Made by a program: the position numbers and the translations under genes. Under the pieces are notes generated by a model. It saw nothing but the letters and a program-made list of their open reading frames with translations, was not told the origin of the DNA and did no database searches. Shown here in pieces: positions 29,867-41,142 of a stretch of DNA of 64,000 nucleotides. The DNA comes from Heliocidaris erythrogramma (Eukaryota; Echinodermata; Echinoidea; Camarodonta; Echinometridae): contig CM046866.1 in assembly GCA_025617745.1 (NCBI GenBank), positions 11,787,725-11,851,724 on the forward strand, written 5' to 3'. Every line of letters starts with the position of its first letter. The first letter of the stretch is position 1.

Positions 29867-30111
29867 GATGAGGGGGTGGCTCATTGTCATCTTAGATGAG
29901 GGATGGCTCCAAGGCCTGTGGGGTGTATAAGTGTATTGTATAAAATGACCATTTCTGAACGTTCAAAATGGCTAAATCTTGGGAGCTTCAAGGGGCTCCA
30001 CCCAGTGGACCTCACCCATGGGGACTTTGTGGGATAAAACAACCCCTCCCCCTCCCCAACAGGCTTTGGAGCCACCCCTCAGCTAAGATGACGCTGAGCC
30101 ACCCCCTCATC
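29867..30111. mobile_element. GATGAGGGGGTGG foldback MITE (unit 2 only)
   Basis: GATGAGGGGGTGGCTCA and its inverse bound 245 bp, and GGATGGCTCC pairs with GGAGCCACC further in. It begins exactly where unit 2 departs from unit 1 (CATCTCTGATGA, 19279). Confidence 0.7.
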
Positions 30112-30890
30112 AGACTTGAAGATGATCTAAGTTGTTTTCCGCTTGTTTCCTACGTCTATGTCTTTCTTATACCCCGGCTTTAAATTATGAAATTATCTGA
30201 AATACATATCGCGGTACAACTTCATTAAATCATATTAGTTTAAAGAAACTGCAGAAATATTTTTTGTCGATTAGAATTGAAACAAAAATAATTCATAAAT
30301 ATTTATAAAGTTTGAAAACAGTTCTTATTTCCAGAATTCAAATTATTCTTGTTCATGTTCATGTGAAAAAAGTTAGCTTAAGTAATGAAGGAGCTTGATT
30401 CATACAGCTTCACAAATATTCATTTGTCTACGACATTCCTCGGGGTATTCACTGGTTGAGCCATATTTTGAGGGTTGTTTTCGCTCATTATCGCATGGGA
30501 GGTGGTAATTATAGATGCAAGTCGGTCCCGGCAGTGCTCTTTGAACCGATTCAATTCAATTCAAATTAATATTTTTGTTTCCATTGATTTTGACAACATT
30601 CAACATCTGTTCAAATCGTAGAATTTACATGTAGTATGATTATGATCAAGAACTTGGAATACAAGAAAGATCCCAATAAGCAGACGCTTGTAGCGAGTAC
30701 GCCTGCATACACAAATACAATATAAATTAATACAAGAAAATAATAAAGGAACAGACAAAGAGAGGGAGAGAAGAAGATAGGGAACTTTGAGTAGAGAGAA
30801 AGAAAGAGGACTACAACATAGTAATAATGGAGTTGTATGGCATGCATGAATACTGCAGTGGCAATATATACGGTGACAGTACAATATCGA
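30112..30890. other. Unit 2-specific segment without recognised feature
   Basis: About 780 bp between the MITE at 29867-30111 and the point where homology with unit 1 resumes (GAAATATTCACAGGC). AT-rich, with a short GA tract. It is either an insertion in unit 2 or a loss from unit 1. Confidence 0.5.
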
Positions 30891-31076
30891 AATATTCACA
30901 GGCATTCTTACAAAATGATACTGGAAACAGTTTCGGTTTGTAATAATTGAACATAATAATCAAGCAAGGCATCATGAACGATAATCCGATATCATACACT
31001 TTCTTTAGCTTCCTTGTGAAGTTTATCAGAGACACAGAATTTCTCACGGGTGCAGAGAAATCGTTCCAAAGCTTAA

Positions 31077-31371
31077 AGGGATACGCCACTGGGCGGCCGT
31101 GGTGAAAGTCAGGATTGCGTAAGCCCCATTCACTCGTACACAAAGTTTGTGCGTCGAACGCGTCCGTTGGACTAAGTGGGATTACATTTCGACTGCACGA
31201 TATACCGACCGAATCCCGCACGGGAGCTCGAGCTCAGGCGGAGAGTGCATGTTTGTGCGGCGACCAGTCTATCCGAGGTTTGCGCCCCGCAGGGGAACGG
31301 CATGATCGGGTAACGATCACGGTACCCTCTCGCGGCATTAAAACGTCCACAATCTGCGGTTGAGTATCCCT
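31077..31371. mobile_element. AGGGATAC MITE, TTAA family, copy 3 with exact empty site
   Basis: A 295-bp insert flanked by TTAA on both sides (31073-31076, 31372-31375). Unit 1 at the same place reads CAAAGCTTAAGACCGGTG (19439-19455) with one TTAA and no insert. Ends are AGGGATAC. The TTAA duplication is the mark of piggyBac-type (or Kolobok) transposition. Orientation is opposite to the other three copies. Confidence 0.9.
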
Positions 31372-31621
31372 TTAAGACCGGTGAAACGGATATTATGTTG
31401 ACAAATAAATGTACCGTGTTTGGGAATACAGATTTATCAGTTGATCTTGTACCATACTTATGAATAACTAAAACACATTGGAAAAGGCAACATGGTGATT
31501 GTGAGTTTAGACATTTGTAATTATAACAAGGTACACAAGGTACAGTTTATTTATATCTTGAAAGCGAAGCAACTTTAGAGATTTATATAAAGAATTGCTA
31601 CTGGATCGTGGATGAGACCGG

Positions 31622-33105
31622 GGGGAGGGGGGGGGGGGGGCACTCGACCAAAAAAGTGGTGGGTATGTGCCGCCGGCAGGACAAAAAGGGGGTTCGGAAC
31701 GAGCGTGTCATGAAAAAGGATGGTCTTCGGAACCACTAACATTTTTGAAAACGAGGCGCTTTGGAACTGGATGACAATATAAATAACCATTGATGCTACG
31801 GAACTGGGCATCGTTTCACCAAACCGTCACAAGCACAACTTCGCCGACATCCAGAAACGCATGATAATTTCAATAGACGCGTTTCAATGGGATGTCGGCC
31901 ATGGGTGTCCATCCCGGGGGATGGGGGTATATAGCCTATCCCCAAAAAAGAAATTGAGGTGGGGGTGGCCTGTATTATCATCCCCCAATATTCTGGATAA
32001 AATAAATAAGAATTATGATACATTAACTAAAAACTAAAGGTTGTCCAAACTCATATGTTTGATCTTAAAATACCATCACATTCTTTAATGATTATAAGTA
32101 AGGAAATAAGAAATGCTATAATTTCAATGCGAAAATATGGAAGAAAATTCGTTCGCTCGCATTGTTATTCTCAATTAAGGGGTTCCGAGCATTGGCGTAG
32201 ATCCGTGCATTCCTTCTTTTCCTTAAAATAACATTTTGGGATGCTCTAAAATGCAAGTTTTATAGACAGATTTTTGAAAAAGTCCTTGGTGTGGGAGGGG
32301 GGGGGGGGTGTGGCGTAAGTTTATTGTTTACCCCGCGCGCCACAATCCCTAGATACGCCACTAACTTCGCTCCCTCGACGGCCGGTCACCCCCCCCCCCC
32401 CCCCCCCCCCCCAATCATGAACACGGTTCGACACCCCTGATGTCGGCGAACCCGGACATATGACTGTTTGATGAAACGCTATCCTGGTTCCCACACACAA
32501 ACTCCCATTCGCTTAAAGGGATACTCAACGTTTTTATGCCGCGAGAGGGCACCGTGTTCGTTACCTGATCATGCCGTTGCCCCGTGGGGTTCAATCTTCG
32601 GACAGACAGTACTAGTCGCTGTGCAACATGCATGCTCCGCCTGAGCTCGAGCTCTCGTGCGAGATTCGGTCGGCTTCGTGCAGTCCGATTATAATCCCAG
32701 TAGTCCAGCAGACGCGTTCTACGCACAAACTTTGTGTACGAGTGAATGGGGTTTACGCAATCCTGGCTTTCCCCACAGCCGCCTGGTTGCGTATCCCTTT
32801 AATACGCTGTGTGTCATGGAAAGTCTGTGGTGTATTCGAAACGGACCGGGGCGGGGCGGGCTACAACGGCCAGAACGACGGAATGGAAAAAAAAGCGGTG
32901 CTTTGGAACGGTTTTCTCTCTTCTTTTTCTCAACAAGAGAAAAATGGTATCCTTTGAAACGGAAATTTTAAAATTTCCATTCCAATTTATACCATATTTC
33001 TCTTTTTTTAACACTTAAAAGTGTAAAAATAGGGGTCTTCTGGGCAGTACATACCCACCGCACACTATGTACTGAGTGCCTCCCCCCCCCCCCCCCCGGG
33101 GGGGG
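31622..33105. mobile_element. G-rich-ended TIR element, unit 2 copy
   Basis: Duplicate of 19650-21078 with the same ends and the same nested TTAA MITE (32517-32798). It includes long C and G runs (32390-32412, 33082-33110) that differ from unit 1. Confidence 0.6.
32517..32798. mobile_element. AGGGATAC MITE, TTAA family, copy 4
   Basis: TTAA at 32513-32516 and 32799-32802. It equals copy 2 of unit 1 except for a deletion of about 13 bp near the left end. Confidence 0.8.
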
Positions 33106-33507
33106 GGGGGATGAGAACCTGATATGATCCGCAAAACCTTGTTTTGCAATGTACATAGCTTCGTAACAGTTAAAAGTCCGCTATGTATTTGCCCATATAC
33201 ATGTACTACATTCTCTAATTAACATTTCAAAATGGTCCCTCTCACGAAGTAAGCGGAGCAAACATACGTGTATACCCCTGATGCCTCAATGTCTATAATA
33301 AGTAAATAATAATGAAAGCGCGGGACCTACATCGTTAGACTAATCTTACACACAGTAACGAATACTGCATAGATGAGTACTGGCATTGATAAATGGCACT
33401 CAGTATTGCCTCGATGTGCATTATTTTTCAGAGAATTATCCGTAGATTTAATCGAACATTGATCAAACTTACTTTTCCATTGTGGCGCCCAACATGCATC
33501 TGGTTTG

Positions 33508-34722
33508 CAACGGTCACAAACGGTTACAGATGAATACAAGAAAATCAGCTTAAATCTCACTTTCCAGTTGTATATTCGTCAAGTATATCGCAATCAATCA
33601 TTTAAGTGTGTATTATGTAGGATACGAAGAGTAAATGCACGTGACTGAACTTATCAAACGGGCTATAAACATTTCGATTCTGAAACTACTTTATGAATAT
33701 GTTATGAGGTGTTTGTTTTTTACCGGATGAGTTTTAATTCGCAATACCTAGGTCCTTCACGTCGATAATCGTTATGAACCATCATTAGATCTTGAGTTGG
33801 ACAAGTGCCGTTTATAGACAGTGGTGTATAAAGCGTTTTCTCTCATCGGGGGGGGGGGGGGGGGAGATTATTTTCTCACTTGGTAGGTGGTGTTACATTA
33901 TCTAATTACCAGGTTATTCATTACAAGAGTAGCTTGTTGATTCATATCTTTCTAACATTCTTCCCCCTCCCCTTATCTTTGTATCATATTCCTCATTTTT
34001 CCGGGGGTAGGGGCGTGCCGCCCACGTACCCGTCATGACAACTAGCGGCAAATGTAGTGGCGAATATGAATACAATAAAAGACATGTTCCTATTTTCTGA
34101 AGTGCGTATGATAGCAATTACCAGCAGTCATCGATAAGGACTCCCAGTGACCCATTTACTAAACCTGGATCGAGAGGGACAATTTAAGATGAAACGCCTG
34201 CATGTCTTAGGGCATAATAAGCAGCAGATCAGCTAGGCTCGAACCGAACACTCACCAGATTTAAAATGTACAGTGTAGTGTATGAACAATTTTAAAAGTC
34301 GATTTATTTATTATTAAGAAAAGGAACATATCAGAAAACGATTAATTTAACTGTACCGTCTTGCAATCCATTTCGTCGTCAAATATCTCCAGCATATCCT
34401 GATAAAACACCGAGTTGGTGTTTTGTTTCCATAGGAGTCACTTGAAGAATAGTGCTGCCTTAGTATTATTTCATGAGTTTATGTTGGAGATCAAGTGTCT
34501 TTAGCAGACATAAAAGACTTTCTTTTCCGGTATTCTGTTGGGGTTTTTTTTTAATAGCACCGCGACAATTTTGTTCATTAAAGGTACTCTGAAGTTGCGT
34601 TCAGAACCAAAATTCAGATGTTGTTAAATGATTAAAAAGGATATTGGAGGTCAGTTAATGGTACAAACTTACTCAAAATTTCAAATTCAGATTTTATTCG
34701 AATCATCAGCAATCATTACCAC
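33508..34722. other. No gene seen
   Basis: Sequence right of the duplication breakpoint. It holds a G-run at 33848-33865 and otherwise unremarkable AT-rich DNA. No coding segment with splice sites could be supported. Confidence 0.4.
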
Positions 34723-34924
34723 TGGCGGATTGGGGTGGACGACCGCCACGTAAACCCTTTTGTTTTTAGATGAAGACTTCTTTCTTCCTGCTTGTGGAAA
34801 AATTTCGGAGTGAAAAGGCACCAAAAAACTGATGACATCTTTTCCACCTTCTTTTTGCCGCTGGTCAGAAACTTTCCTAATTTTTCATTCCCATGCGGTA
34901 TAAAAGGCTGGATCCGCCAGTCAG
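34723..34924. mobile_element. ACTGGCGGAT MITE (hAT-like ends)
   Basis: ACTGGCGGATTGGGG at the left and GGATCCGCCAGT at the right form a 10-12-bp inverted repeat around 202 bp. An 8-bp target duplication is not clear. Confidence 0.55.
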
Positions 34925-34959
34925 CATTTCTATACCTTGTTAGCAGTAAACTGTGGTTT

Positions 34960-35285
34960 TAAACTATATCATCACTAGGCAAGCCTTTAACTTTAAACGA
35001 AATCATTGTTATTCCATATTGATACTGTGACATTACACCAAAACCATCACTGTGCCTAATTAATGGTACGCGTGACTTTAAACCAATTCATCGCTATGTG
35101 GTACTGATACTGTAGCTATATATAATCTTAACTGCCACTATGCCTAATTCGTAGCATACTAAATTTATTAGGACTCTAAACTAAATAATCACAATGTCTT
35201 GTTAATGATGAACTGTATAAGTGTTTCATACTGATAGTGTGACTTTACACCAAAATCATCGCTGTATACCTAATTAATGCTACAC
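34960..35285. repeat. Diverged satellite, left block
   Basis: Irregular units of about 40-50 bp built on GTGACTTTAAACCAATTCAT then CGCTATGCCTAATTAATG. The same family resumes at 38084, so the intervening 2.8 kb was inserted into one array. Confidence 0.6.
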
Positions 35286-35286
35286 A

Positions 35287-37427
35287 TGACTTTAATAATA
35301 TGTCATTCGGACTACCGAGCGCACACCGATGCACTCTTTCATAAATATAAGATACTAAAGATAAGCGATTTATATAGTTATAATCTTGGAATATTTATGC
35401 ATAATCTGAATAGAAACGAATTGCCCAATATATTTTATTCAATATTTTCAAAGAATCTCAATATTCATGATTACCCTATGTCACAATGTGACTGGAATTC
35501 AGCCCTAGCAGCTGTTTAACCAGGGACACACTTGCATTTAGGGGACAGGAATTCTATTAGGACAAGGTAGGGTGCCCTCCATGAATAGAAAACAATGTTG
35601 ACAGGACCATCCTGTGCTTGTGAGAGGAGTAGTTCGGAAAAACTAGGATGCGCTGCAATCTCGCGACATCTTCATGTTTCCAGGCATTCAGGCCGGGAGA
35701 AGGCTCCTCGCAACTCACCCCGAATTAGGAGATTATGTAAGTATTAAAATGATATGATTTATCTTTAAATTAAATCCTTGATTATTTGTGTTAGTTTTGT
35801 AAAGGAAGTTTGACCAGTAACACCAAGATATTTTCCTTAGAGAAAGAAACAATGCCATTGAAAATATTACATTTATACTGAATTGTTTAGTTTGAACAAA
35901 TGGATAAGAGGGTCTATACTTTGTTGAATTCTATGTGTAATTTTAGGAAAAAGGATAATCAAGTTTCAGTGTAAATTATAGGAGAAATCAGTTTTAAGTT
36001 TTGTCTTTGGAACTGGAAAACAATAATTTTGGTTATTAATGCATTGTTATATATATTCTTGTTGGTTGGAAGAATGCATGTTTATTTGAGATAATCATGA
36101 TAATTGTATAATTTCATGTCAGAATGAAGATATACTCATTGATTGTAGAAACAAGATATATTTCAGTTACAATTTAATTTATTTCATTGAAATATATTCA
36201 GGAATAGTGGATCAGTTTTGCATTATGATCAATTTTAAAGTAATTTCCTTAAAAGAAATGGGAGATCTGTATGTATATATATATATTCCTTTAATATAGA
36301 GATAGGGATACTAGGCAGTTGCCATGAAGTTGTTCGGTATTGTAATATTTTAACAGCTGTCTACATGGATGAGCTGGGCTCTTGTTCTTGCTCTTCCTCC
36401 TCCTCTGACGGTTGTCAACTTAGTAGTGTGTCTACGATCAGAGACATCGAGCCATGGTCTTCAGTATTGTAGCCTTCTAGCGACTCAGACAGAGGCCGTT
36501 CTACATCACGATAGACGGCTATTTTGCAGAAACGACATGGGCATGGCATCATCGACGTCACAGTTGTTCATCAGGAGACGAAGTCGATATACCCAATGAA
36601 CTCATGAACAGTTGCGATAAGTATGGGCAGCCCATCTTGTTCTACAGACCAATATGCTAGCAAGTCAGACATTTTCAGTTATGGCTCTAAGTTGTGATGT
36701 TTAGTTTAGTCCCGGGCATTGTAGTTATGTGTAGTGATACGAGTCCATGCTGTTTATCATAAATTGTTAGTCTTTTGAGAGCTCATGTTATTAATGATTT
36801 CATAAATGATGCGAATAATGGAATGTTAGTAAAGGAATTCCCTTACTCATGGTTATTTAGATAAGATATCATTATTGAATTGCTGATAAGGCAAGTGGAT
36901 TTTCTTTTTTCTTCAAAATATTTGAATATTTTGGAATCTAACCTGGAAAACCCCTCAGGGTATGATAAACCATTGATTACAAGTCTGGAATCAGTGATAA
37001 TTCAAAAGATGTATTAATTATTTGACTCTCACCATGATTATGTAAATGATCATTTTACATGTGATATTGATTATTGATACCTATATGGAAGAAAGAAATT
37101 TGATACAGTAATAAAGATTACATCAATTTAATCTATAAATTCAATGTCATTGTGTAATCTCTTGTGAACATTTTACTACTCAGCAGAATTGTACTTATCG
37201 TCAGACACATCAAATTCAGTGGTTTAGATCTGACACCCTACTAGGTCTGCCGGGCTTTTTCATCTACCAAGAACGAGAACATTGATTTCACATAAAACGT
37301 TTATATTTGCTGGGTCAAAACTCTGGAACTCTCTTCCGGATCCAATTAGAAATAAAGCCACACACTTTAGTTTCAGTAGAGGGTTTAAAAAACGTTTACT
37401 TCAAAAGTACAATTCATCTAATGATTA
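35287..37427 (+). pseudogene. LINE reverse-transcriptase C-terminus split by an insertion
   Basis: Part 1 (35292-35485) encodes HTDALFHKYKILKISDLYSY, then LGIFMHNLNRNELPNIF and HDYP, the region after the polymerase domain in CR1-like LINEs; it resembles 56400-56540. Part 2 (37288-37427) continues with KTFIFAGSKLWNSLPDPIRN and SFKK-like residues before TAG. The insertion 35486-37287 separates them. A T-rich 3' UTR follows to about 37790. Confidence 0.75.
35486..37287. mobile_element. 1.8-kb insertion in the LINE, possible solo LTR
   Basis: Flanked by TCACA on both sides (35481-35485 and 37288-37292), a 5-bp duplication as made by LTR-element integrases. It starts ATGTGACTGG, contains AATAAAGATT at 37109 as a possible poly(A) signal, and has no coding region. 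The expected TG...CA ends are not exact, so the class is uncertain. Confidence 0.4.
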
Positions 37428-37790
37428 GAGTCACTCTTTTTCCCCCTTTTTTAGTGCAGTTTTGTCTTTGTTCAGTCTTGTTTTTCTTGATTTCCCATTT
37501 TTTCCTCTTTCTTTCTTTCTTTGTCTTGTTTTGCCCTGTGTTGTCCTGTCCTAGTTTTGTCCTGTTTTGTCTTGTATTTTCTTGTCAGTTTCTTGTTTTT
37601 CTTGACTTTTGTTTGTCTTCTTTCCTCTTCCTCCCCCTTTTTCCCTTTTATTTCTTTCTTTGTCTGGTTTTGTCCCGTTTTGTCTTGTATTATCTAGTCA
37701 GTTTCTTGTCCTCTTGAGTCCTGTCTTATCATTTGTTCTTCGGTGTAAAGCATCTTGCTATGAAAATTTCATTATAGATACAGAATTCAT
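37428..37790 (+). repeat. Pyrimidine-rich LINE 3' UTR
   Basis: T-rich tract made of TTTTGTCTTG and TTTCTTTC variants, following the LINE stop codon. It yields spurious Phe/Leu/Ser-rich frames. Confidence 0.6.
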
Positions 37791-37849
37791 GACTACTGAT
37801 TAATTATGTAATTATGAGGGATATGCCAATGTATGTGTATACATGTATA

Positions 37850-37900
<51 letters not shown>

Positions 37901-38083
37901 ATATATTGTTTTCAGATATGTATTTCACTTCCAATTTCCCATGTTATAAAGATAATTATGTTAATGTTATATTTATTCTTGGGAACCTACACAAACAAGC
38001 TATGCTTTCCAGTAGGTTCCTTTCTCATTTCATGATTTTGTAGATTGTAAATCATATTGTTTTGTATTTGGACCTTGCATCAA

Positions 38084-38420
38084 TAAACCAATTCATCGCT
38101 GTGCCGTTCTGATAATGTAGCTTTAAACCAAAACATCGCTATGCCAAATAAGTTATTTAGTAATGTGACTTTAAACTGAATCATCACAATACCTTGGTTA
38201 TATGACAAACAGTAATTTATCATCATCACTATGCGTTCTTTATAGTCTACTTTGACCGAACCAATATTCATCGCTATGCCCCATGCCCTGATCATGCTCT
38301 ATCAGTGGTGTGCTCTTCATCACGTGTTTATCTCGATGCCTAATTGAATTTATTTGACATTACATCAAATCATATATGTGCCTTCTTTATATAATACTCT
38401 GACATTAACAATCGATATGC
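38084..38420. repeat. Diverged satellite, right block
   Basis: Continues the array of 34960-35285: AATTCATCGCTGTGCC, AGCTTTAAACCAAAACATCG, GTGACTTTAAACTGAATCAT. Confidence 0.6.
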
Positions 38421-39446
38421 CTTATTTATAGTAAATTTTGACATATTGAGAGGAATCATTCTCAATTGGGGACCCAGGACGCACAGATAGCAAGTTACAT
38501 TTTGACATACCTATTGCCCCCTCCCCCTCCAGGTAAAATTTGATTTGTGTGGGTGTGCGTGCGCTTGTGTGTGTGTTTTATTGTTCTTTGTTGGATTTGT
38601 GTGGGTGTGGGTGTGTGTGCGCGTGTATGTGTGTTTTCTTGTCCATTCTTGTCCCTCACAAGCATTTGTTTGCTTTTTTTCTGGTCCTTACCATTAAATA
38701 TGTACTTAGTATTATATTTCAGTTGTATGTTTCTTTTATTGCTTTCCACCTTTACTTACTTTCCTTAAACCATTCTTTGTTTTTATCCTATCCTTTGTTT
38801 TTCATCTTTCCTTGCGTTATGTTATTCTTTTATTCAAATTATCATCTATTCTATTTTAAAGTTTCCTCATGTTACTCTTAATAACTTTATCCTTCTGTCA
38901 TTTACATATCTATCTTTCTTTGTTATTCTTTGTTTTTATCTACTCATTTTTTTCTTTCCAACTTTTATTTTGTTGTATTCTTTGTTTCATTTGATCATCT
39001 TCTCTTCCATCTTTCTTGCCCTTCTGTCCTCTCTCTATCGTTCATATTTTCTTTGCGTTATACTTCTTTCTTACCTTATTTTTTTCGTTTTTAGCCTGAA
39101 AAGGGGAAAATCATACTAAGATGACACTTTTCTCAATTTGTCCACTTGAAGACTAAATTAATGTTCGAAACTTTCTACCCAGCGAGCAGCTCTGCGACTC
39201 GACTATGTAGTAAAAGTTTATGAGATGGCGGAGCGAGATTATTATATGCTTTAAGACACATAATAAGTATGTTAAATACCACACGTCTCTCCACGGGCAA
39301 CCAGTGAATTTTGTTTAGAATCGGAATAATTATTTATAATGGAGTAATGTATATTCACATTATGTATATTAATTGATATGTTCTCATCAAGCTATTGTTA
39401 TACAAACTAAAATCGTCATGCCTTTTTGATGGTACAGTGTGACATG
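38421..39446. other. T-rich, GT-rich sequence without gene
   Basis: GTGTGGGTGTG tracts at 38545-38635, then a T-rich stretch with TTCTTTG motifs to about 39090. No exon-like segment supported. Confidence 0.5.
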
Positions 39447-39464
39447 AAAGGCCCATACCAAGCT

Positions 39465-39858
39465 ATTCTCGCTACCTCAAATATGCAATTTTCGACGTAG
39501 AGGGCAATATTATACATGGAAATGGTCCGCATCTTCCTTAACTTCACTTCCGGTCCGTATTGAAATACTACGGCTTATAAATAAAATGAGTGCTAAAATG
39601 CTTAATTTTTTGATCGCATGACATAAACCACTCAAATTTTGAAAATACAACCAATTGTCTCAATAAATCATGATGGTATCTTTTCAAACATGTCGGTTAA
39701 ACTCAAACTCGAGGATTTTGGTAATGCCTGTGTACATTTTCAATGCAAAAAGACAAACACTTGTCGACCCAATCGGGATATTGTCAGCACTGCGCATGCG
39801 TGGTTTGCATGACAAACGCCATCTGTTGGCGAAATTGCGTATTTGGGGTAGCGAGAAT
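39465..39858. repeat. Palindromic segment in the nest
   Basis: ATTCTCGCTACCTCAAATAT-GCAATTTT inverted to AATTGCGTATTTGGGGTAGC-GAGAAT across about 340 bp. These may be the long arms of the outer element's left half or a separate foldback. Confidence 0.6.
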
Positions 39859-39891
39859 TTCATGTTAACTTTTGTTGATTTATGATACCCT

Positions 39892-40289
39892 GATCATCAT
39901 TTATGTGGCCAAAAATGTATATCAATATATGTCATATATTTTATAATAATTTTTCAGAATTTTTCTCCAGATTACTGGGATTCGCCCACCAAAAAAGCCG
40001 CAAAACCAACATTCCCCTTGTGTCAATCACCATCCAGAAAAAAAATTAACATTTCATTAGATATTGTTATGTTGGATAGTAACTGTCTAGTGGTTTCTTA
40101 CAATGGCATGATGCAAAACACCTGCAAAAGAAAGGTAAGTGAAGGTGTATTTGTAGAATGCTATTGTGAGAAAAAACTTGACATTGACTATCTGACATAG
40201 CAATATCTATTGAAATGTAAATATACTGAAAAATTATTATAAAATATATGACATATATTTAGATATTTTTTGCCCCATAAATGATGATC
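39892..40289. mobile_element. GATCATCATTTATG foldback element
   Basis: Ends GATCATCATTTATG and CATAAATGATGATC; the inner arms pair ATATATGTCATATATTTTAT with its complement at 40235-40258, giving about 65 bp of inverted repeat. Confidence 0.7.
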
Positions 40290-41089
40290 TGGGGTGGTAT
40301 TTCGAGCACCATTTTATCTCTAGAACTTTTTATTTCATTAAAAAAAAAAATTTGGTATTCTGAGACCACTTTTTATCTCGGATTTCACCTCATATTTTAT
40401 CTCAGTCTCCTACATCTTGTGTGCCTATACATGTTGTACGCATGAAGCGTGAAGATTTAACACGCTTATACGCCAATCATATTATTTCGTGGGGAAGATA
40501 AAATAAAACTTAAAATAATTTTGCACGACAAGTATGGTGCTAATCGTGCTATCATAATAAACAAAAAGATATAGAGTACTGACTGAATTCTATTTCAAGT
40601 ATTTTGCCAACTAATATCACACTTGCACAGGGGCCTGGGAACGATTTTGTTACTGGGAGTGCTGTGTCTCTTTTTAGATTAAAAAAACCCAAAAATCTCT
40701 GACAAGCAAAAAAAAAAAAAGGTCCTCAGCATTTCAGTGTCTCTTTTTAAGTCCAAAAATCTCTAACAAGCAAAAAAAAAAAAAAAAAAGTCCTCAGCGC
40801 TTTTGCAATAATGCTTGTGAAGGATCTTCTAAAACCTCGGAAAGTACGTCAGTAATTTTCAAGGAAATTCGCGCTCCCTTGCCCCAGAGACTGGCAGGGA
40901 GCTTGGTAAAATCTAACGACATTTCTGATTGGTTAAGGCATCATAAATAGGCGTGTCCTAGATGAGATAAAATCTCGCTAAAATGGTTCTCAGAATACCG
41001 ATTTAAAAAGATGTTAAGGTTATTTCATTTCACTGACTTAATATCTCAAATTTTATCTGAGATGAAATGAATCTCAGAATACCGCCCCA
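40290..41089. mobile_element. TGGGGYGGTATTYTGAG TIR element
   Basis: Left TGGGGTGGTATTTCGAG and inverted right TGGGGCGGTATTCTGAGA; TTTTATCTC follows inside on both sides. A second inner pair (TTGGTATTCTGAGA at 40352, TTCTCAGAATACCGA at 40988) suggests a nested relative. Two 60-bp tandem copies with poly-A and GTCCTCAGC lie at 40668-40800. Confidence 0.7.
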
Positions 41090-41142
41090 GGGTATCATAA
41101 ATCAACAAAAGTCAACATACATTTGCTTGGCATGGGCCCTTT

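Larger units (their letters stand above)
22692..33507. repeat. Tandem segmental duplication, unit 2 (10.8 kb)
   Basis: Direct repeat of unit 1, ending at the same CATGCATCTGGTTTG (33507), after which unrelated sequence follows. It is longer because of insertions at 23755-24495, about 25040-27960, 29867-30890 and 31077-31371. It lacks the element at 21173-21921, the insert at 21943-22358 and most of the ATT array of unit 1. Confidence 0.85.
39447..41142. mobile_element. Outer element of a four-part inverted-repeat nest
   Basis: AAAGGCCCATACCAAGC at the left and GCTTGGCATGGGCCCTTT at the right are inverted ends. Inside the left end lies a palindrome (39465-39858); ATGATACCC (39882-39890) and GGGTATCAT (41090-41098) are the next paired inner borders, between which two more elements sit. 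Non-coding throughout. Confidence 0.7.

Noticed and set aside
620..34000. G and C homopolymer runs (e.g. 630, 14620, 15730, 22925, 24645, 32390, 33082) as G-quadruplex regulators
   Set aside because: Most lie at ends of repeated elements and are the positions least reliable in an assembly; no gene context supports a role.
36369..36599. Plus-strand open frame of 76 residues in the 1.8-kb insertion
   Set aside because: No similarity to gag, pol or host proteins, no codon bias; treated as chance within a possible LTR.
37307..37803. Phe/Leu-rich membrane protein
   Set aside because: The first part is LINE RT tail in another frame and the rest is its pyrimidine-rich 3' UTR.
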